Shown: positions 51,078-59,794 of the stretch, one piece after another
Numbering within the stretch: position 1 is the first letter of the stretch
How the letters are laid out: the number at the start of each line of letters is the position of its first letter
Assembly: GCF_016654015.1 (NCBI RefSeq)
Contig: NZ_JAEPWM010000006.1
Span: 62,001-126,000 of the forward strand
Direction: 5' to 3'
DNA length: 64,000 nucleotides
From: Ramlibacter ginsenosidimutans
Lineage (GTDB): Bacteria; Pseudomonadota; Gammaproteobacteria; Burkholderiales; Burkholderiaceae_C
Translations under genes and position numbers: made by a program
The notes under the pieces: generated by a model
Database searches by the model: none
Seen by the model: only the letters and a program-made list of their open reading frames with translations
What the model was told of the DNA's origin: nothing

Positions 51078-51815
51078 ATGACCCAGAAAGTTGCCTACGT
51101 GACCGGCGGCATGGGCGGCATCGGCACCGCCATCTGCCAGCGCCTGCACAAGGAGGGCTTCAAGGTGATCGCCGGCTGCGGCCCCACGCGCGACTTCGGC
51201 AAATGGCTGAACGAGCAGAAGGCGCTGGGCTACACGTTCTACGCGTCTGTCGGCAACGTCGGTGACTGGGACTCGACGGTCGAAGCGTTCGGCAAGGCCA
51301 AGGCGGAGCACGGCGGCATAGACGTGCTGGTGAACAACGCCGGCATCACCCGCGACCGCATGTTCCTCAAGATGACGCGCGAGGACTGGGACGCGGTGAT
51401 CGAGACCAACCTCAACTCCATGTTCAACGTGACCAAGCAGGTCGTGGGCGACATGGTGGAAAAGGGCTGGGGCCGCATCATCAACATCTCCTCGGTCAAC
51501 GGCGAGAAGGGCCAGGCCGGGCAGACCAACTACTCCGCGGCCAAGGCCGGCATGCACGGCTTCTCGATGGCGCTGGCGCAGGAACTCGCCAACAAGGGCG
51601 TGACCGTCAACACGGTGAGCCCGGGCTACATCGGCACCGACATGGTCAAGGCGATCCGCCAGGACGTCCTGGACAAGATCGTCGCCACCATCCCGGTCAA
51701 GCGCCTGGGCGAGCCGAGCGAGATCGCGTCCATCATCGCGTGGCTGGCCGGTGAGGAAAGCGGCTACACCACCGGTGCGGACTTCTCCGTCAACGGCGGC
51801 TTGCACATGGGTTGA
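51078..51815 (+). CDS. phaB: Acetoacetyl-CoA reductase
   Basis: A 245-residue SDR from ATG 51078 (MTQKVAYVTGGMGGIGTAICQRLHKEGFKVIAGCGP), with GAGAGGAA just upstream. It holds the NADPH motif TGGMGGIG, NNAGITRD, catalytic Ser in INISSVNGEKGQ, YSAAK (YxxxK) and the terminal SGYTTGADFSVNGGLHMG. It reduces acetoacetyl-CoA to (R)-3-hydroxybutyryl-CoA for PhaC. It closes the phaCAB operon; a GC hairpin (51850-51871) follows. Confidence 0.97.
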   Translation: MTQKVAYVTGGMGGIGTAICQRLHKEGFKVIAGCGPTRDFGKWLNEQKALGYTFYASVGNVGDWDSTVEAFGKAKAEHGGIDVLVNNAGITRDRMFLKMTREDWDAVIETNLNSMFNVTKQVVGDMVEKGWGRIINISSVNGEKGQAGQTNYSAAKAGMHGFSMALAQELANKGVTVNTVSPGYIGTDMVKAIRQDVLDKIVATIPVKRLGEPSEIASIIAWLAGEESGYTTGADFSVNGGLHMG

Positions 51816-51849
51816 GGCGCGGCGGCCCGCGCCGCCACACCGCTGCCAG

Positions 51850-51871
51850 GAGGCCCCGCTTGCGGGGCCTC
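51850..51871 (+). terminator. GC-rich hairpin between phaB and the convergent gene
   Basis: GAGGCCCCGC and GCGGGGCCTC form a 10-bp inverted repeat with a 2-nt centre, 35 nt after the phaB stop and 7 nt from the convergent gene's stop. There is no T-tract; it may serve both convergent transcripts. Confidence 0.6.
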
Positions 51872-51877
51872 GCCGTT

Positions 51878-52291
51878 TCAGCGGCTGGCCACGAGGTCTT
51901 CAATGACCAGCCTGCGGTAACGCTGGCCGTAGCTGATCGGGAGATCGCGCAGCACCTGCAGCACGTGCTCCGACGTCGTCGCCGCCGACGCGTGCACGAT
52001 CAGCGCGTGGTGTCCCTGGTGCGCGAGGTGGCGGAACCGCCGCGCGGTGTCCACTTCGGTGGCCACCGAGGGCAGCAGGTCCTCGGACTCGTCGATGGCG
52101 TCGCTGATCTGGCGCTCGAACTCCTGCGGGTGCGCGACGCACAGGTCGTCGTCCGATACGCCGTCCGCCCGCAGCAACTCGCAGGCGCGTCGCGCGTCCC
52201 GCTCGGTGGGGAACATCAGCACCATGTGGCCCGTGGGATAGAACACACCGCGCATGTTGGTCATGCCGGCGCCGATCGAAAATGTCTTCAT
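51878..52291 (-). CDS. Hypothetical protein, possibly stress-related
   Basis: A 137-residue cytoplasmic protein from ATG 52291 (MKTFSIGAGMTNMRGVFYPTGHMVLMFPTERDARRACELLRADGVSDDDLCVAHPQEF). It begins with a hydrophobic glycine-containing strand, then VLMFPTERDARRACELL, reminiscent of a ferredoxin-like fold helix, and a histidine-rich middle (RHLAHQGHHALIVHA). No signal peptide or membrane segment. I do not recognise a family. It is convergent with phaB. Confidence 0.65.
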   Translation of the reverse strand: MKTFSIGAGMTNMRGVFYPTGHMVLMFPTERDARRACELLRADGVSDDDLCVAHPQEFERQISDAIDESEDLLPSVATEVDTARRFRHLAHQGHHALIVHASAATTSEHVLQVLRDLPISYGQRYRRLVIEDLVASR

Positions 52292-52503
52292 CGCCGCACT
52301 CCTTGGCCGAACGGAGTCCAGCATAGGCGCGCGCTGGGCGCTTGGGCCAAGACCCTGGGCCATTCAGGGGAGTGCGCTCAGGCGTCGATGTTCTCGATGA
52401 TGAGCTCGCCGCGCCCGCGTTTCCGCCCGTTGCAACGTCCCGCGGTGGGCCGCCCCTGGAGCCGACCCGGGCGGGTGGGGAGGGCAGCGCGTACAGTCGC
52501 GGG

Positions 52504-53493
52504 GTGACGAAAGACAAGGATGGCTGGCGCCTCAGCGTGGCGCCCATGATGGACTGGACGGACCGGCACTGCCGCTTCTTCCACCGGCTGCTCAGCCGGC
52601 GTGCGCGGCTCTATACGGAGATGGTCACGACCGGGGCGCTGCTGCACGGCGACGTGCCGCGCCACCTCGACTTCGATTCGAGCGAACACCCGGTGGCGCT
52701 GCAGCTCGGCGGCAGCGAGCCGGCGGACCTGGCGCACTGCGCCAAGCTGGGCGTCGAGTGGGGCTATGACGAAATCAACCTCAACTGCGGCTGTCCCAGC
52801 GAGCGCGTCCAGCGCGGCGCCTTCGGCGCCTGCCTGATGGCGGAGCCGGCCCTGGTGGCCGACTGCGTCAAGGCGATGGTGGACGCCGTGAGCGTGCCGG
52901 TGACCGTGAAGCACCGCATCGGGATCGACAAGGTGGAGAGCTACGAGTTCGTGCGCGACTTCGTGGGCACGGTGGCAGCGGCCGGCTGCGGCGTCTTCAT
53001 CGTTCATGCGCGCAATGCCTGGCTGAAGGGCCTGTCGCCCAAGGAAAACCGCGAGGTGCCGCCCCTGCGGCACGCGCTCGTCGAGCGGCTGAAGCGCGAA
53101 TTCCCGCAACTGGTGATCTGCACGAACGGCGGCATCACCAGCGACGAGGAAGTGCGCGAGCAGCTCGAGCTGCTCGACGGCGTGATGATCGGGCGCGAGG
53201 CCTACCACCACCCATGGTGGCTGGCGCACTGGGACGCGCTGTACTACGGCGCCGGGCCTTCCTCGCTGTCACGCCAGGAGGTGGAGGAGGCGATGGTCGC
53301 GTACATGGAGCGGGAGCACCGTGAGCGCGGCACGCCCTGGCATTCCATCGCGCGGCACATGATGGGCCTGTACAACGGCTTGCCGGGTGCGCGGCGCTGG
53401 CGCCAGGTCTGGAGCGACCACCGCCTGAAAGGCGAGCCGCCGCGGGAAGTGATGCGCCTTGCGCACGAAGGTCAGACGCTGGCCGCGGTGTAG
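52504..53493 (+). CDS. dusA: tRNA-dihydrouridine(20/20a) synthase DusA
   Basis: A 329-residue FMN enzyme with GTG start at 52504 (VTKDKDGWRLSVAPMMDWTDRHCRFFHRLL). DusA signatures are clear: APMMDWTDRHCR, LYTEMVTTGALLHG, HPVALQLGGSEPADLA, the catalytic Cys in DEINLNCGCPSERVQ, and GACLMAEP...VTVKHRIGID...LSPKENREVPPL. It reduces U20/U20a of tRNA D-loops. The C-terminus (QTLAAV) and its stop codon lie inside a copy of the repeat that recurs at 53613-53659. Confidence 0.96.
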   Translation: MTKDKDGWRLSVAPMMDWTDRHCRFFHRLLSRRARLYTEMVTTGALLHGDVPRHLDFDSSEHPVALQLGGSEPADLAHCAKLGVEWGYDEINLNCGCPSERVQRGAFGACLMAEPALVADCVKAMVDAVSVPVTVKHRIGIDKVESYEFVRDFVGTVAAAGCGVFIVHARNAWLKGLSPKENREVPPLRHALVERLKREFPQLVICTNGGITSDEEVREQLELLDGVMIGREAYHHPWWLAHWDALYYGAGPSSLSRQEVEEAMVAYMEREHRERGTPWHSIARHMMGLYNGLPGARRWRQVWSDHRLKGEPPREVMRLAHEGQTLAAV

Positions 53494-53525
53494 GCTGGCG
53501 GTGAGCGCAGCGAACCCCAGCTTGC
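53479..53525 (+). repeat. 47-bp intergenic repeat, copy 1 (overlaps dusA stop)
   Basis: CTGGCC-R-CGGTGTAGGCTGG-Y-GGTGAGCGCAGCG... (through AACCCCAGCTTGC). Copy 2 at 53613-53659 is identical at 45 of 47 positions. The TAG in CGGTGTAGG is the dusA stop codon. Partial reverse copies (GGTTCCTGCGTCACCCCAGCCTAC at 53547-53570, CACCCCAGCCCAC at 53597-53609) lie between the two. Confidence 0.85.
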
Positions 53526-53612
53526 TGCGCGCCGCTGGATCGCTGGGGTTCCTGCGTCACCCCAGCCTACGTGCTGGATTGCCGCGGTTGCTGCGACACC
53601 CCAGCCCACGAA

Positions 53613-53659
53613 CTGGCCACGGTGTAGGCTGGTGGTGAGCGCAGCGAACCCCAGCTTGC
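53613..53659 (+). repeat. 47-bp intergenic repeat, copy 2
   Basis: Direct repeat of 53479-53525 with two mismatches, including the six bases before CGGTGTAGG that in copy 1 belong to the dusA coding end. It lies 68 nt upstream of the monooxygenase/reductase gene and close to its presumed promoter. Confidence 0.85.
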
Positions 53660-53691
53660 CGTGCACCGCTTGCGTCGGCCCGCCCAATTGC

Positions 53692-53703
53692 TTTAAACTT
53701 AAA
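53692..53703. promoter_or_regulatory. AT-rich dyad upstream of the CoA-thioester aromatic cluster
   Basis: TTTAA-AC-TTAAA is a perfect dyad within the AT-rich TTTAAACTTAAAATATCTAGG, 24 nt before the ATG at 53727. It is the only AT-rich stretch there and is a likely promoter/operator, perhaps for a MarR- or TetR-type aromatic-CoA regulator. No such regulator gene is adjacent. Confidence 0.45.
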
Positions 53704-53726
53704 ATATCTAGGCCTGGAGCAATTCC

Positions 53727-56063
53727 ATGAACATCGTCTGCATCGGCGGCGGCCCGGCGGGTCTGTACTTCGCGCTTCTCATGAAGAAGCAGGACCCCAC
53801 GCACCGCATCCGCGTCGTCGAGCGGAACAAGCCCTACGACACCTTCGGCTGGGGCGTGGTGTTCTCCGACCAGACGCTGGGCAACCTGCAGGCGGCGGAC
53901 CCCGAGACTGCGGGCGAGATCCTGGGCGCCTTCAACCACTGGGATGACATCGAGGTCAACATCCGCGGGCACAAGGTCGTGTCGGGCGGCCACGGCTTCT
54001 GCGGCATCGGCCGCAAGCGGCTGCTGAACATCCTGCAGCGCCGCTGCGAGGATCTGGGCGTGGAGCTGGTGTTCGAGACCGACGCGCAAGGCGACCAGGA
54101 CTATCCGGACGCCGACCTCGTCATCGCCAGCGACGGCCTGAACAGCCGCATCCGCGCAAAGTACGCGGCGAGCTACCAGCCCGACATCGACCTGCGCAAG
54201 TGCCGCTTCGTCTGGCTGGGCACGCACAAGAAGTTCGACGCCTTCACCTTCGCCTTCGAGGAGACGCCCTTCGGCTGGTTCCAGGCGCACGCCTACCAGT
54301 TCGACGGCGACACCTCCACGTTCATCGTGGAGGCGCCGGAGGACGTGTGGCTCAAGGCCGGTATGGACAAGATGGAGAAGGAAGAGTCCATCGCCTTCTG
54401 CGAGAAGCTGTTCGCGAAGTACCTCGATGGCAATCGGTTGATGTCGAACGCGTCGCACCTGCGCGGCTCGGCGCAGTGGATCAAGTTCCCGCGCGTGGTG
54501 TGCAAGACCTGGGTGCACGACAACGGCCGCGCCCCAGTGGTGCTGATGGGCGACGCGGCGCACACCGCGCATTTCTCGATCGGCTCCGGCACCAAGCTGG
54601 CGCTGGAGGATTCCATCGAGCTGGCCCGCTGCATCGGCCGCCACCCGGGCGACCTGAAGCAGGCGCTGCAGGAGTACGAGGACGTGCGCAGCGTGGAGGT
54701 GCTGAAGATCCAGAACGCCGCGCGCAACTCCACCGAATGGTTCGAGAACGTGAAGCGCTATGTGAACCTGCCGCCCGAGCAGTTCGCGTACTCGCTGCTC
54801 ACGCGCAGCCAGCGCATCAGCCACGAGAACCTGCGCCTGCGCGACAAGGACTACGTGGAGCACTACGAGGACTGGATCGCCGAGCGCTCCGGCCTGCATC
54901 GCACCGCCGTGCAGCAGTCCGTGCCGCCGATGTTCACGCCGTTCACGCTGCGCGGCGTCACGCTCAAGAACCGCGTCGTCGTTTCGCCGATGGCGCAGTA
55001 CTCCTGCGTCGACGGGCTGCCGGGGGACTACCACCTGGTGCACCTCGGCGCGCGCGCCATGGGGGGCGCGGGGATGGTCGTCGCGGAGATGACCTGCACT
55101 AGTCCCGACGCCCGCATCACCCCCGGCTGTCCCGGGCTGTGGAGCCCGCAGCAGCGCGACGGCTGGAAGCGCATCGTGGACTTCGTGCATGCGAACAGCG
55201 ACGCGAAGATCGCGATGCAGCTGGGCCACGCGGGTCCCAAGGGCTCCACGCGCGTGCCATGGGAAGGCGAGGACCAGCCGCTCGCGTCCGGCAACTGGCC
55301 GCTGCTGTCGGCCTCGCCCGAGCAGTACATCGACGGCGTGAGCGACTGGGCCAAGCCCATGACCCGCGCCGACATGGACCGCGTGCGGGACGACTTCGTG
55401 CGCGCCACCCGCTACGCGGTGGAAGCCGGCTTCGACTGGCTGGAGCTGCACTGCGCGCACGGCTACCTGCTCTCCGCCTTCATCTCGCCGCTGACCAACC
55501 AGCGCACCGACGACTACGGCGGCTCGCTGGAGAACCGCCTGCGCTACCCGCTGGAAGTGTTCCGGGCGATGCGCGCCGTGTGGCCGCAGGACAAGCCGAT
55601 GTCGGTGCGGATCTCCGCGCACGACTGGGTCGAAGGCGGCATCACGCCCGACGACGCCGTGGAGATCGCCCGCGCCTTCAAGGCGGCCGGCGCCGACCTG
55701 ATCGACTGCTCCTCGGGCCAGGTGAGCAAGAAGCAGAAGCCGGTGTACGGCCGCATGTACCAGACGCCGTTCGCCGATCGCATCCGCAACGAGGCCGGCA
55801 TCGCGACCATGGCCGTGGGCGCCATCTCGGAAGCCGACCACGTCAACAGCATCATCGCCGCGGGACGCGCGGACCTCTGCGCCGTCGCCCGGCCGCACCT
55901 GGCGAATCCCGCCTGGGCGCTGCTGGAAGCGGCGAAGATCGGCTACCACGACGTGGCCTGGCCGAAGCAGTACCTTTCGGGCAAGCAGCAGCTCGAACGC
56001 AACCTCGAACGTGAACGCATGCTGGCCGCAGCACAGGAGACCCCCCTTGAACGATTCAACTGA
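53727..56063 (+). CDS. 2-Aminobenzoyl-CoA monooxygenase/reductase-like fusion (FAD monooxygenase + Old Yellow Enzyme)
   Basis: A 778-residue two-domain protein. Residues 1-~390: FAD aromatic monooxygenase ([59 protein letters not shown]). Residues ~395-778: NADH:flavin oxidoreductase/OYE ([66 protein letters not shown]). This fusion is known from Azoarcus evansii 2-aminobenzoyl-CoA monooxygenase/reductase and is often annotated as bifunctional salicylyl-CoA 5-hydroxylase. It dearomatises the CoA thioester by hydroxylation plus hydride transfer. First gene of a seven-gene operon including RidA, which favours an amino substrate. Confidence 0.88.
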   Translation: MNIVCIGGGPAGLYFALLMKKQDPTHRIRVVERNKPYDTFGWGVVFSDQTLGNLQAADPETAGEILGAFNHWDDIEVNIRGHKVVSGGHGFCGIGRKRLLNILQRRCEDLGVELVFETDAQGDQDYPDADLVIASDGLNSRIRAKYAASYQPDIDLRKCRFVWLGTHKKFDAFTFAFEETPFGWFQAHAYQFDGDTSTFIVEAPEDVWLKAGMDKMEKEESIAFCEKLFAKYLDGNRLMSNASHLRGSAQWIKFPRVVCKTWVHDNGRAPVVLMGDAAHTAHFSIGSGTKLALEDSIELARCIGRHPGDLKQALQEYEDVRSVEVLKIQNAARNSTEWFENVKRYVNLPPEQFAYSLLTRSQRISHENLRLRDKDYVEHYEDWIAERSGLHRTAVQQSVPPMFTPFTLRGVTLKNRVVVSPMAQYSCVDGLPGDYHLVHLGARAMGGAGMVVAEMTCTSPDARITPGCPGLWSPQQRDGWKRIVDFVHANSDAKIAMQLGHAGPKGSTRVPWEGEDQPLASGNWPLLSASPEQYIDGVSDWAKPMTRADMDRVRDDFVRATRYAVEAGFDWLELHCAHGYLLSAFISPLTNQRTDDYGGSLENRLRYPLEVFRAMRAVWPQDKPMSVRISAHDWVEGGITPDDAVEIARAFKAAGADLIDCSSGQVSKKQKPVYGRMYQTPFADRIRNEAGIATMAVGAISEADHVNSIIAAGRADLCAVARPHLANPAWALLEAAKIGYHDVAWPKQYLSGKQQLERNLERERMLAAAQETPLERFN

Positions 56064-56907
56064 GCGCGTCGACCCGGCGCTGGCCGCGGGCAACCGCAAG
56101 CAGCTCGCGGGCTACCGCGCCGAACATTTCCTCTGGGCCGTGGACCAGGGCGTGGCCACGGTCACGCTGAACCGGCCCGAGCGCAAGAACCCGCTCACCT
56201 TCGATTCGTACGCGGAACTGCGCGACCTGTTCGGGCAACTGAAGTACGCGACCGATGTGCACGCGGTGGTGGTCACCGGCGCCGGCGGCAATTTCTGCTC
56301 CGGCGGCGACGTGCACGAGATCATCGGTCCGCTGGTGCGGCTGAAGGCGCCGGAACTGCTGATGTTCACGCGCATGACCGGTGACCTGGTGAAGGCAATG
56401 CGGGCCTGTCCGCAGCCCGTCGTGGCCGCCATCGACGGCGTGTGCGCCGGCGCCGGTGCGATCGTCGCGATGGCCTCGGACATCCGCTACGGCACCGCGC
56501 GCAGCAAGACCGCCTTCCTGTTCAACCGCGTGGGCCTCGCCGGCTGCGACATGGGCGCCTGCGCGATGCTGCCGCGAATCATCGGCCAGGGCCGGGCAAG
56601 CGAGCTGCTGTACACCGGCCGCTCGCTCGGCGGAGAAGAGGGCGAGCGCTGGGGCTTCTTCAACCGCCTCTGCACGCCCGAGGCGCTGGTGCAAGAGGCG
56701 CAGGCATTGGCCCGCCAGCTGGTCGAAGGCCCGACCTTCGCCAACGGCATCACCAAGACCATGCTGCACCAGGAATGGGCCATGACGATCGAGCAGGCGA
56801 TCGAGTCGGAAGCGCAGGCGCAGGCCTTGTGCATGCTGACGCAGGACTTCACCCGCGCTTACGAAGCCTTCGTGGCGAAGCAGAAGCCGAAGTTCGAGGG
56901 CAATTGA
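56047..56907 (+). CDS. Enoyl-CoA hydratase/isomerase family protein
   Basis: A 286-residue crotonase-fold protein starting at TTG 56047 ([15 protein letters not shown]), with AGGAGA (56035-56040) 6 nt upstream, overlapping the fusion gene by 17 nt. Core motifs: [27 protein letters not shown], the oxyanion loop [39 protein letters not shown] (second oxyanion Gly), and the catalytic loop region [23 protein letters not shown]. It probably hydrates an unsaturated ring CoA ester or opens the ring. Confidence 0.92.
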   Translation: MNDSTERVDPALAAGNRKQLAGYRAEHFLWAVDQGVATVTLNRPERKNPLTFDSYAELRDLFGQLKYATDVHAVVVTGAGGNFCSGGDVHEIIGPLVRLKAPELLMFTRMTGDLVKAMRACPQPVVAAIDGVCAGAGAIVAMASDIRYGTARSKTAFLFNRVGLAGCDMGACAMLPRIIGQGRASELLYTGRSLGGEEGERWGFFNRLCTPEALVQEAQALARQLVEGPTFANGITKTMLHQEWAMTIEQAIESEAQAQALCMLTQDFTRAYEAFVAKQKPKFEGN

Positions 56908-56926
56908 AATGAATGCGAAGCACATT

Positions 56927-56964
56927 CCTCACCCTCTCCCTCTGGGAGAGGGCCGGGGTGAGGG
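56927..56964. repeat. Inverted-repeat element of the CCCTCTCCC...GGGAGAGGG ([12 protein letters not shown]) type
   Basis: CCTCACCCTCTCCC-TCTGGGAGAGGG-CCGGGGTGAGGGC: a palindromic element common between genes in proteobacteria, recognised by the peptide [12 protein letters not shown] when read on the minus strand. It is flanked by near-identical 17-mers, GAGGGCAATTGAAATGA (56896-56912) and GAGGGCAATTGAAGTGA (56960-56976), and separates the hydratase stop from the acyl-CoA dehydrogenase start. Confidence 0.85.
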
Positions 56965-56972
56965 CAATTGAA

Positions 56973-58115
56973 GTGAGCGACACCACCTACCTCGACTGGC
57001 CCTTCTTCGAAGACCGGCACCGCAAGCTGCAGCGCGAGCTCGACCCTTGGGCCGCCGAACACGTCGCGCACATCCACGGTCCGGATGTGGATGCATCGTG
57101 CAAGGAACTCGTTCGCAAGCTCGGCGGGGCCGGCTGGCTCCAGCACGCCGTCGGCGACCGCATCGACACGCGCGCCATCTGCCTGCTGCGCGAAACGCTG
57201 GGCCGCCACAACGGCCTCGCCGACTTTGCGTTTGCGATGCAGGGACTCGGCTCCGGCGCAATCAGCCTGCAAGGCACGCCCGCGCAGAAGGAGCGCTGGC
57301 TGCCGCGCGTGGCGCGCGGCGAGGCCATCGCCGCCTTCGCCTTGTCCGAGCCGGACGCCGGCTCGGACGTCGCGAGCATGCAGTGCGCCGCACGCGTGGA
57401 AGGCGATCACGCGATCCTCGATGGCGAGAAGACCTGGATCTCCAACGGCGGCATCGCGGACTTCTACGTGGTGTTCTGCCGCACCGGCGAGGCGCCGGGT
57501 GCGCGTGGCATCTCCGCGTTCATCGTCGAAGCCGGCACGCCGGGCTTCGAGATCGCCGAGCGCATCGAGGTGATCGCGCCGCATCCGCTCGCACGCCTGA
57601 AGTTCACGAACTGCCGCGTACCGCTGGGCAACCGCGTCGGCGCAGCCGGCGAAGGCTTCAAGGTGGCGATGCGCACGCTGGACGTGTTCCGCACTTCGGT
57701 CGCGGCCGCGGCGCTGGGATTCGCGCGCCGCGCGCTCGACGAGGCGCTGCACCGGGCGACCACGCGCAGGATGTTCAACGGCACGCTGGCCGATTTCCAG
57801 CTCACGCAGGCGAAGCTCGCGCAGATGGCGACCACGATCGACAGCGCCGCGCTGCTGGTCTACCGCGCCGCGTGGCTGCGCGACCAGGGCCGGACCGTCA
57901 CGAAGGAAGCCGCCATGGCCAAGATGGCTGCCACCGAAGGCGCGCAGCAGGTCATCGACGCGGCCGTGCAGATGTTCGGCGGCCTGGGCGTGAAGAGCGG
58001 CGAGCCGGTCGAACAGCTGTACCGGGAAATCCGCAGCCTGCGCATCTACGAAGGCGCCACCGAGGTGCAGCAGCTGATCATCGCGCGCGAATTGCTCAAG
58101 GAAGTGAAGTCATGA
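56973..58115 (+). CDS. Acyl-CoA dehydrogenase
   Basis: A 380-residue flavoprotein from GTG 56973 ([31 protein letters not shown]). The longer frame from 56913 is rejected because its N-terminus is encoded by the repeat element. Family motifs: [81 protein letters not shown], and the C-terminal [42 protein letters not shown], where the Glu of IYEGATEVQ is the usual base. One of two dehydrogenases in the cluster. Stop overlaps the RidA start (ATGA). Confidence 0.92.
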   Translation: MSDTTYLDWPFFEDRHRKLQRELDPWAAEHVAHIHGPDVDASCKELVRKLGGAGWLQHAVGDRIDTRAICLLRETLGRHNGLADFAFAMQGLGSGAISLQGTPAQKERWLPRVARGEAIAAFALSEPDAGSDVASMQCAARVEGDHAILDGEKTWISNGGIADFYVVFCRTGEAPGARGISAFIVEAGTPGFEIAERIEVIAPHPLARLKFTNCRVPLGNRVGAAGEGFKVAMRTLDVFRTSVAAAALGFARRALDEALHRATTRRMFNGTLADFQLTQAKLAQMATTIDSAALLVYRAAWLRDQGRTVTKEAAMAKMAATEGAQQVIDAAVQMFGGLGVKSGEPVEQLYREIRSLRIYEGATEVQQLIIARELLKEVKS

Positions 58116-58522
58116 CCCAGGAATCCAGACCCCAAGCCGTCCTCCCCGAGGGATGGGCTCGCCCCAAGGGCTACTCCAACGGCGTCATCGCGAAGGGGCG
58201 CATGCTGTTCATCGCCGGGATGATCGGCTGGGACGGCGACCAGCGCTTCCACAGCGACGACTTCGGCGAGCAGGCCCGGCTGGCTCTGCAGAATGTCGCC
58301 GACGTGCTGAAGGCCGCCGGCGGGACAGGCGAGAATATCGTCCGGATGACCTGGTACGTGACCGACAAGCGCGAATACCTGGCCGCCGCCCGCGCGGTGG
58401 GCCAGGCGTTCCGCGAGATCATCGGCAGCTACACCATCGCCATGACGGCCGTGGAGGTGCGCGCCCTGATCGAGGACCGCGCCAAGGTCGAGATCGAATG
58501 CACTGCAGTCCTGCCAGACTGA
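58112..58522 (+). CDS. RidA-family (YjgF/UK114) enamine/imine deaminase-like protein
   Basis: A 136-residue protein from ATG 58112, overlapping the dehydrogenase stop by 4 nt. RidA-type core: [117 protein letters not shown]. The conserved Arg/Glu positions of active RidA are partly recognisable (the VEIECTAV end). In this cluster it plausibly hydrolyses the enamine/imine left after ring dearomatisation of 2-aminobenzoyl-CoA, releasing ammonia. Confidence 0.9.
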   Translation: MTQESRPQAVLPEGWARPKGYSNGVIAKGRMLFIAGMIGWDGDQRFHSDDFGEQARLALQNVADVLKAAGGTGENIVRMTWYVTDKREYLAAARAVGQAFREIIGSYTIAMTAVEVRALIEDRAKVEIECTAVLPD

Positions 58523-58543
58523 CCCACTGAACCGGAGAGTTTC

Positions 58544-59722
58544 ATGGCCGCCAAAGCTTCGTTCCACTGGGACGACCCCCTGCTGCTCGAGCAGCAGATC
58601 ACCGACGACGAGCGCGCCGTGCGCGACGCCGCCCGCGCGTACTGCCAGGACAAGCTGGCGCCTCGGGTGCTGGAAGCCTTCCGCCACGAGAAAACCGACC
58701 CGGCCATCTTCCGCGAGATGGGCGAGTTGGGCCTGCTGGGTCCCACAATCCCCGAGCAGTACGGCGGCGCCGGCCTGAACTACGTGTGCTACGGCCTCAT
58801 CGCCCGCGAAGTCGAGCGCGTGGACTCCGGCTACCGCTCGATGATGTCGGTGCAGTCTTCGCTGGTGATGGTGCCGATCAACGAATTCGCCAACGAGCAG
58901 ACCAAGCAGAAGTACCTGCCGAAGCTCGCGACCGGCGAGTGGATCGGCTGCTTCGGCCTGACCGAGCCGAACCACGGCTCCGACCCGGCGAGCATGATCA
59001 CGCGCGCCCGCAAGGTCGACGGCGGCTACAAGCTCACCGGCTCCAAGATGTGGATCTCCAACAGCCCGATCGCCGATGTGTTCGTCATCTGGGCCAAGGA
59101 CGACGAAGGTTCGATCCGCGGCTTCGTGCTGGAGAAGGGCTGGAAGGGCCTGACGGCGCCTGCCATCCACGGCAAGGTGGGCCTGCGCGCCTCCATCACC
59201 GGCGAGGTCGTGATGGACGAAGTGTTCTGCCCCGAGGAGAACGCCTTCCCCGAGGTACGCGGCCTGAAGGGCCCGTTCACCTGCCTGAACTCCGCGCGCT
59301 ACGGCATCGCCTGGGGCGCGCTGGGTGCGGCGGAGGACTGCTGGCACCGCGCGCGCCAGTACGTGATCGACCGCAAGCAGTTCGGCAAGCCGCTCGCGGC
59401 CAACCAGCTGGTGCAGAAGAAGCTGGCCGACATGCAGACCGAAATCACGCTGGGGCTGCAAGGCTGCCTGCGCCTGGGCCGCATGAAGGACGAGGGCACG
59501 GCGAGCGTGGAGATCACCTCGATCATGAAGCGCAACTCCTGCGGCAAGGCGCTGGACATCGCGCGGCTGGCGCGCGACATGATGGGCGGGAACGGCATCA
59601 GCGACGAATTCGGCGTGGCGCGCCACCTGGTGAACCTGGAAGTCGTGAACACCTACGAGGGCACGCACGACATCCACGCGCTGATCCTGGGCCGCGCCCA
59701 GACCGGCATCGCCGCCTTCTGA
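58544..59722 (+). CDS. Glutaryl-CoA-dehydrogenase-like acyl-CoA dehydrogenase
   Basis: A 392-residue protein with the GcdH pattern: [156 protein letters not shown], and catalytic-Glu [21 protein letters not shown]. GcdH oxidises and decarboxylates glutaryl-CoA to crotonyl-CoA, but paralogues in aromatic-CoA clusters can act on ring-derived dicarboxyl-CoA esters. It may be the sole GcdH or a cluster-specific one. Confidence 0.92.
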   Translation: MAAKASFHWDDPLLLEQQITDDERAVRDAARAYCQDKLAPRVLEAFRHEKTDPAIFREMGELGLLGPTIPEQYGGAGLNYVCYGLIAREVERVDSGYRSMMSVQSSLVMVPINEFANEQTKQKYLPKLATGEWIGCFGLTEPNHGSDPASMITRARKVDGGYKLTGSKMWISNSPIADVFVIWAKDDEGSIRGFVLEKGWKGLTAPAIHGKVGLRASITGEVVMDEVFCPEENAFPEVRGLKGPFTCLNSARYGIAWGALGAAEDCWHRARQYVIDRKQFGKPLAANQLVQKKLADMQTEITLGLQGCLRLGRMKDEGTASVEITSIMKRNSCGKALDIARLARDMMGGNGISDEFGVARHLVNLEVVNTYEGTHDIHALILGRAQTGIAAF

Positions 59723-59727
59723 CGTTC

Positions 59728-59767
59728 TCCTCTCCCTCCCCCCTGGGGGAGGGCCGGGGTGGGGGCG
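59728..59767. repeat. Second CCCTCCC/GGGAGGG palindromic intergenic element
   Basis: CTCTCCCTCCCCCCTGGGGGAGGGCCGGGGTGGGGGCG, the same class as 56927-56964, in the gap between the GcdH-like and thiolase genes. Its 3' half is GC-identical in pattern (GGGCCGGGGTGnGGGC). Confidence 0.75.
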
Positions 59768-59794
59768 CTCCACCCTCCGCAAGGACCTCAACCC

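Noticed and set aside
52504-53493. Naming the dihydrouridine synthase DusB or DusC
   Set aside because: The APMMDWTDRHCR, YTEMVTTGALLHG and LSPKENREVPPL signatures are those of DusA.
53472-56099. 875-codon minus-strand frame opposite the monooxygenase/reductase fusion
   Set aside because: It mirrors a strongly conserved plus-strand protein, has no recognisable domain, and its end is translated from the intergenic repeat.
56913-56972. Upstream extension [20 protein letters not shown] of the acyl-CoA dehydrogenase
   Set aside because: The residues are encoded by the intergenic palindromic element, a well-known source of false N-termini; GTG 56973 matches family length.
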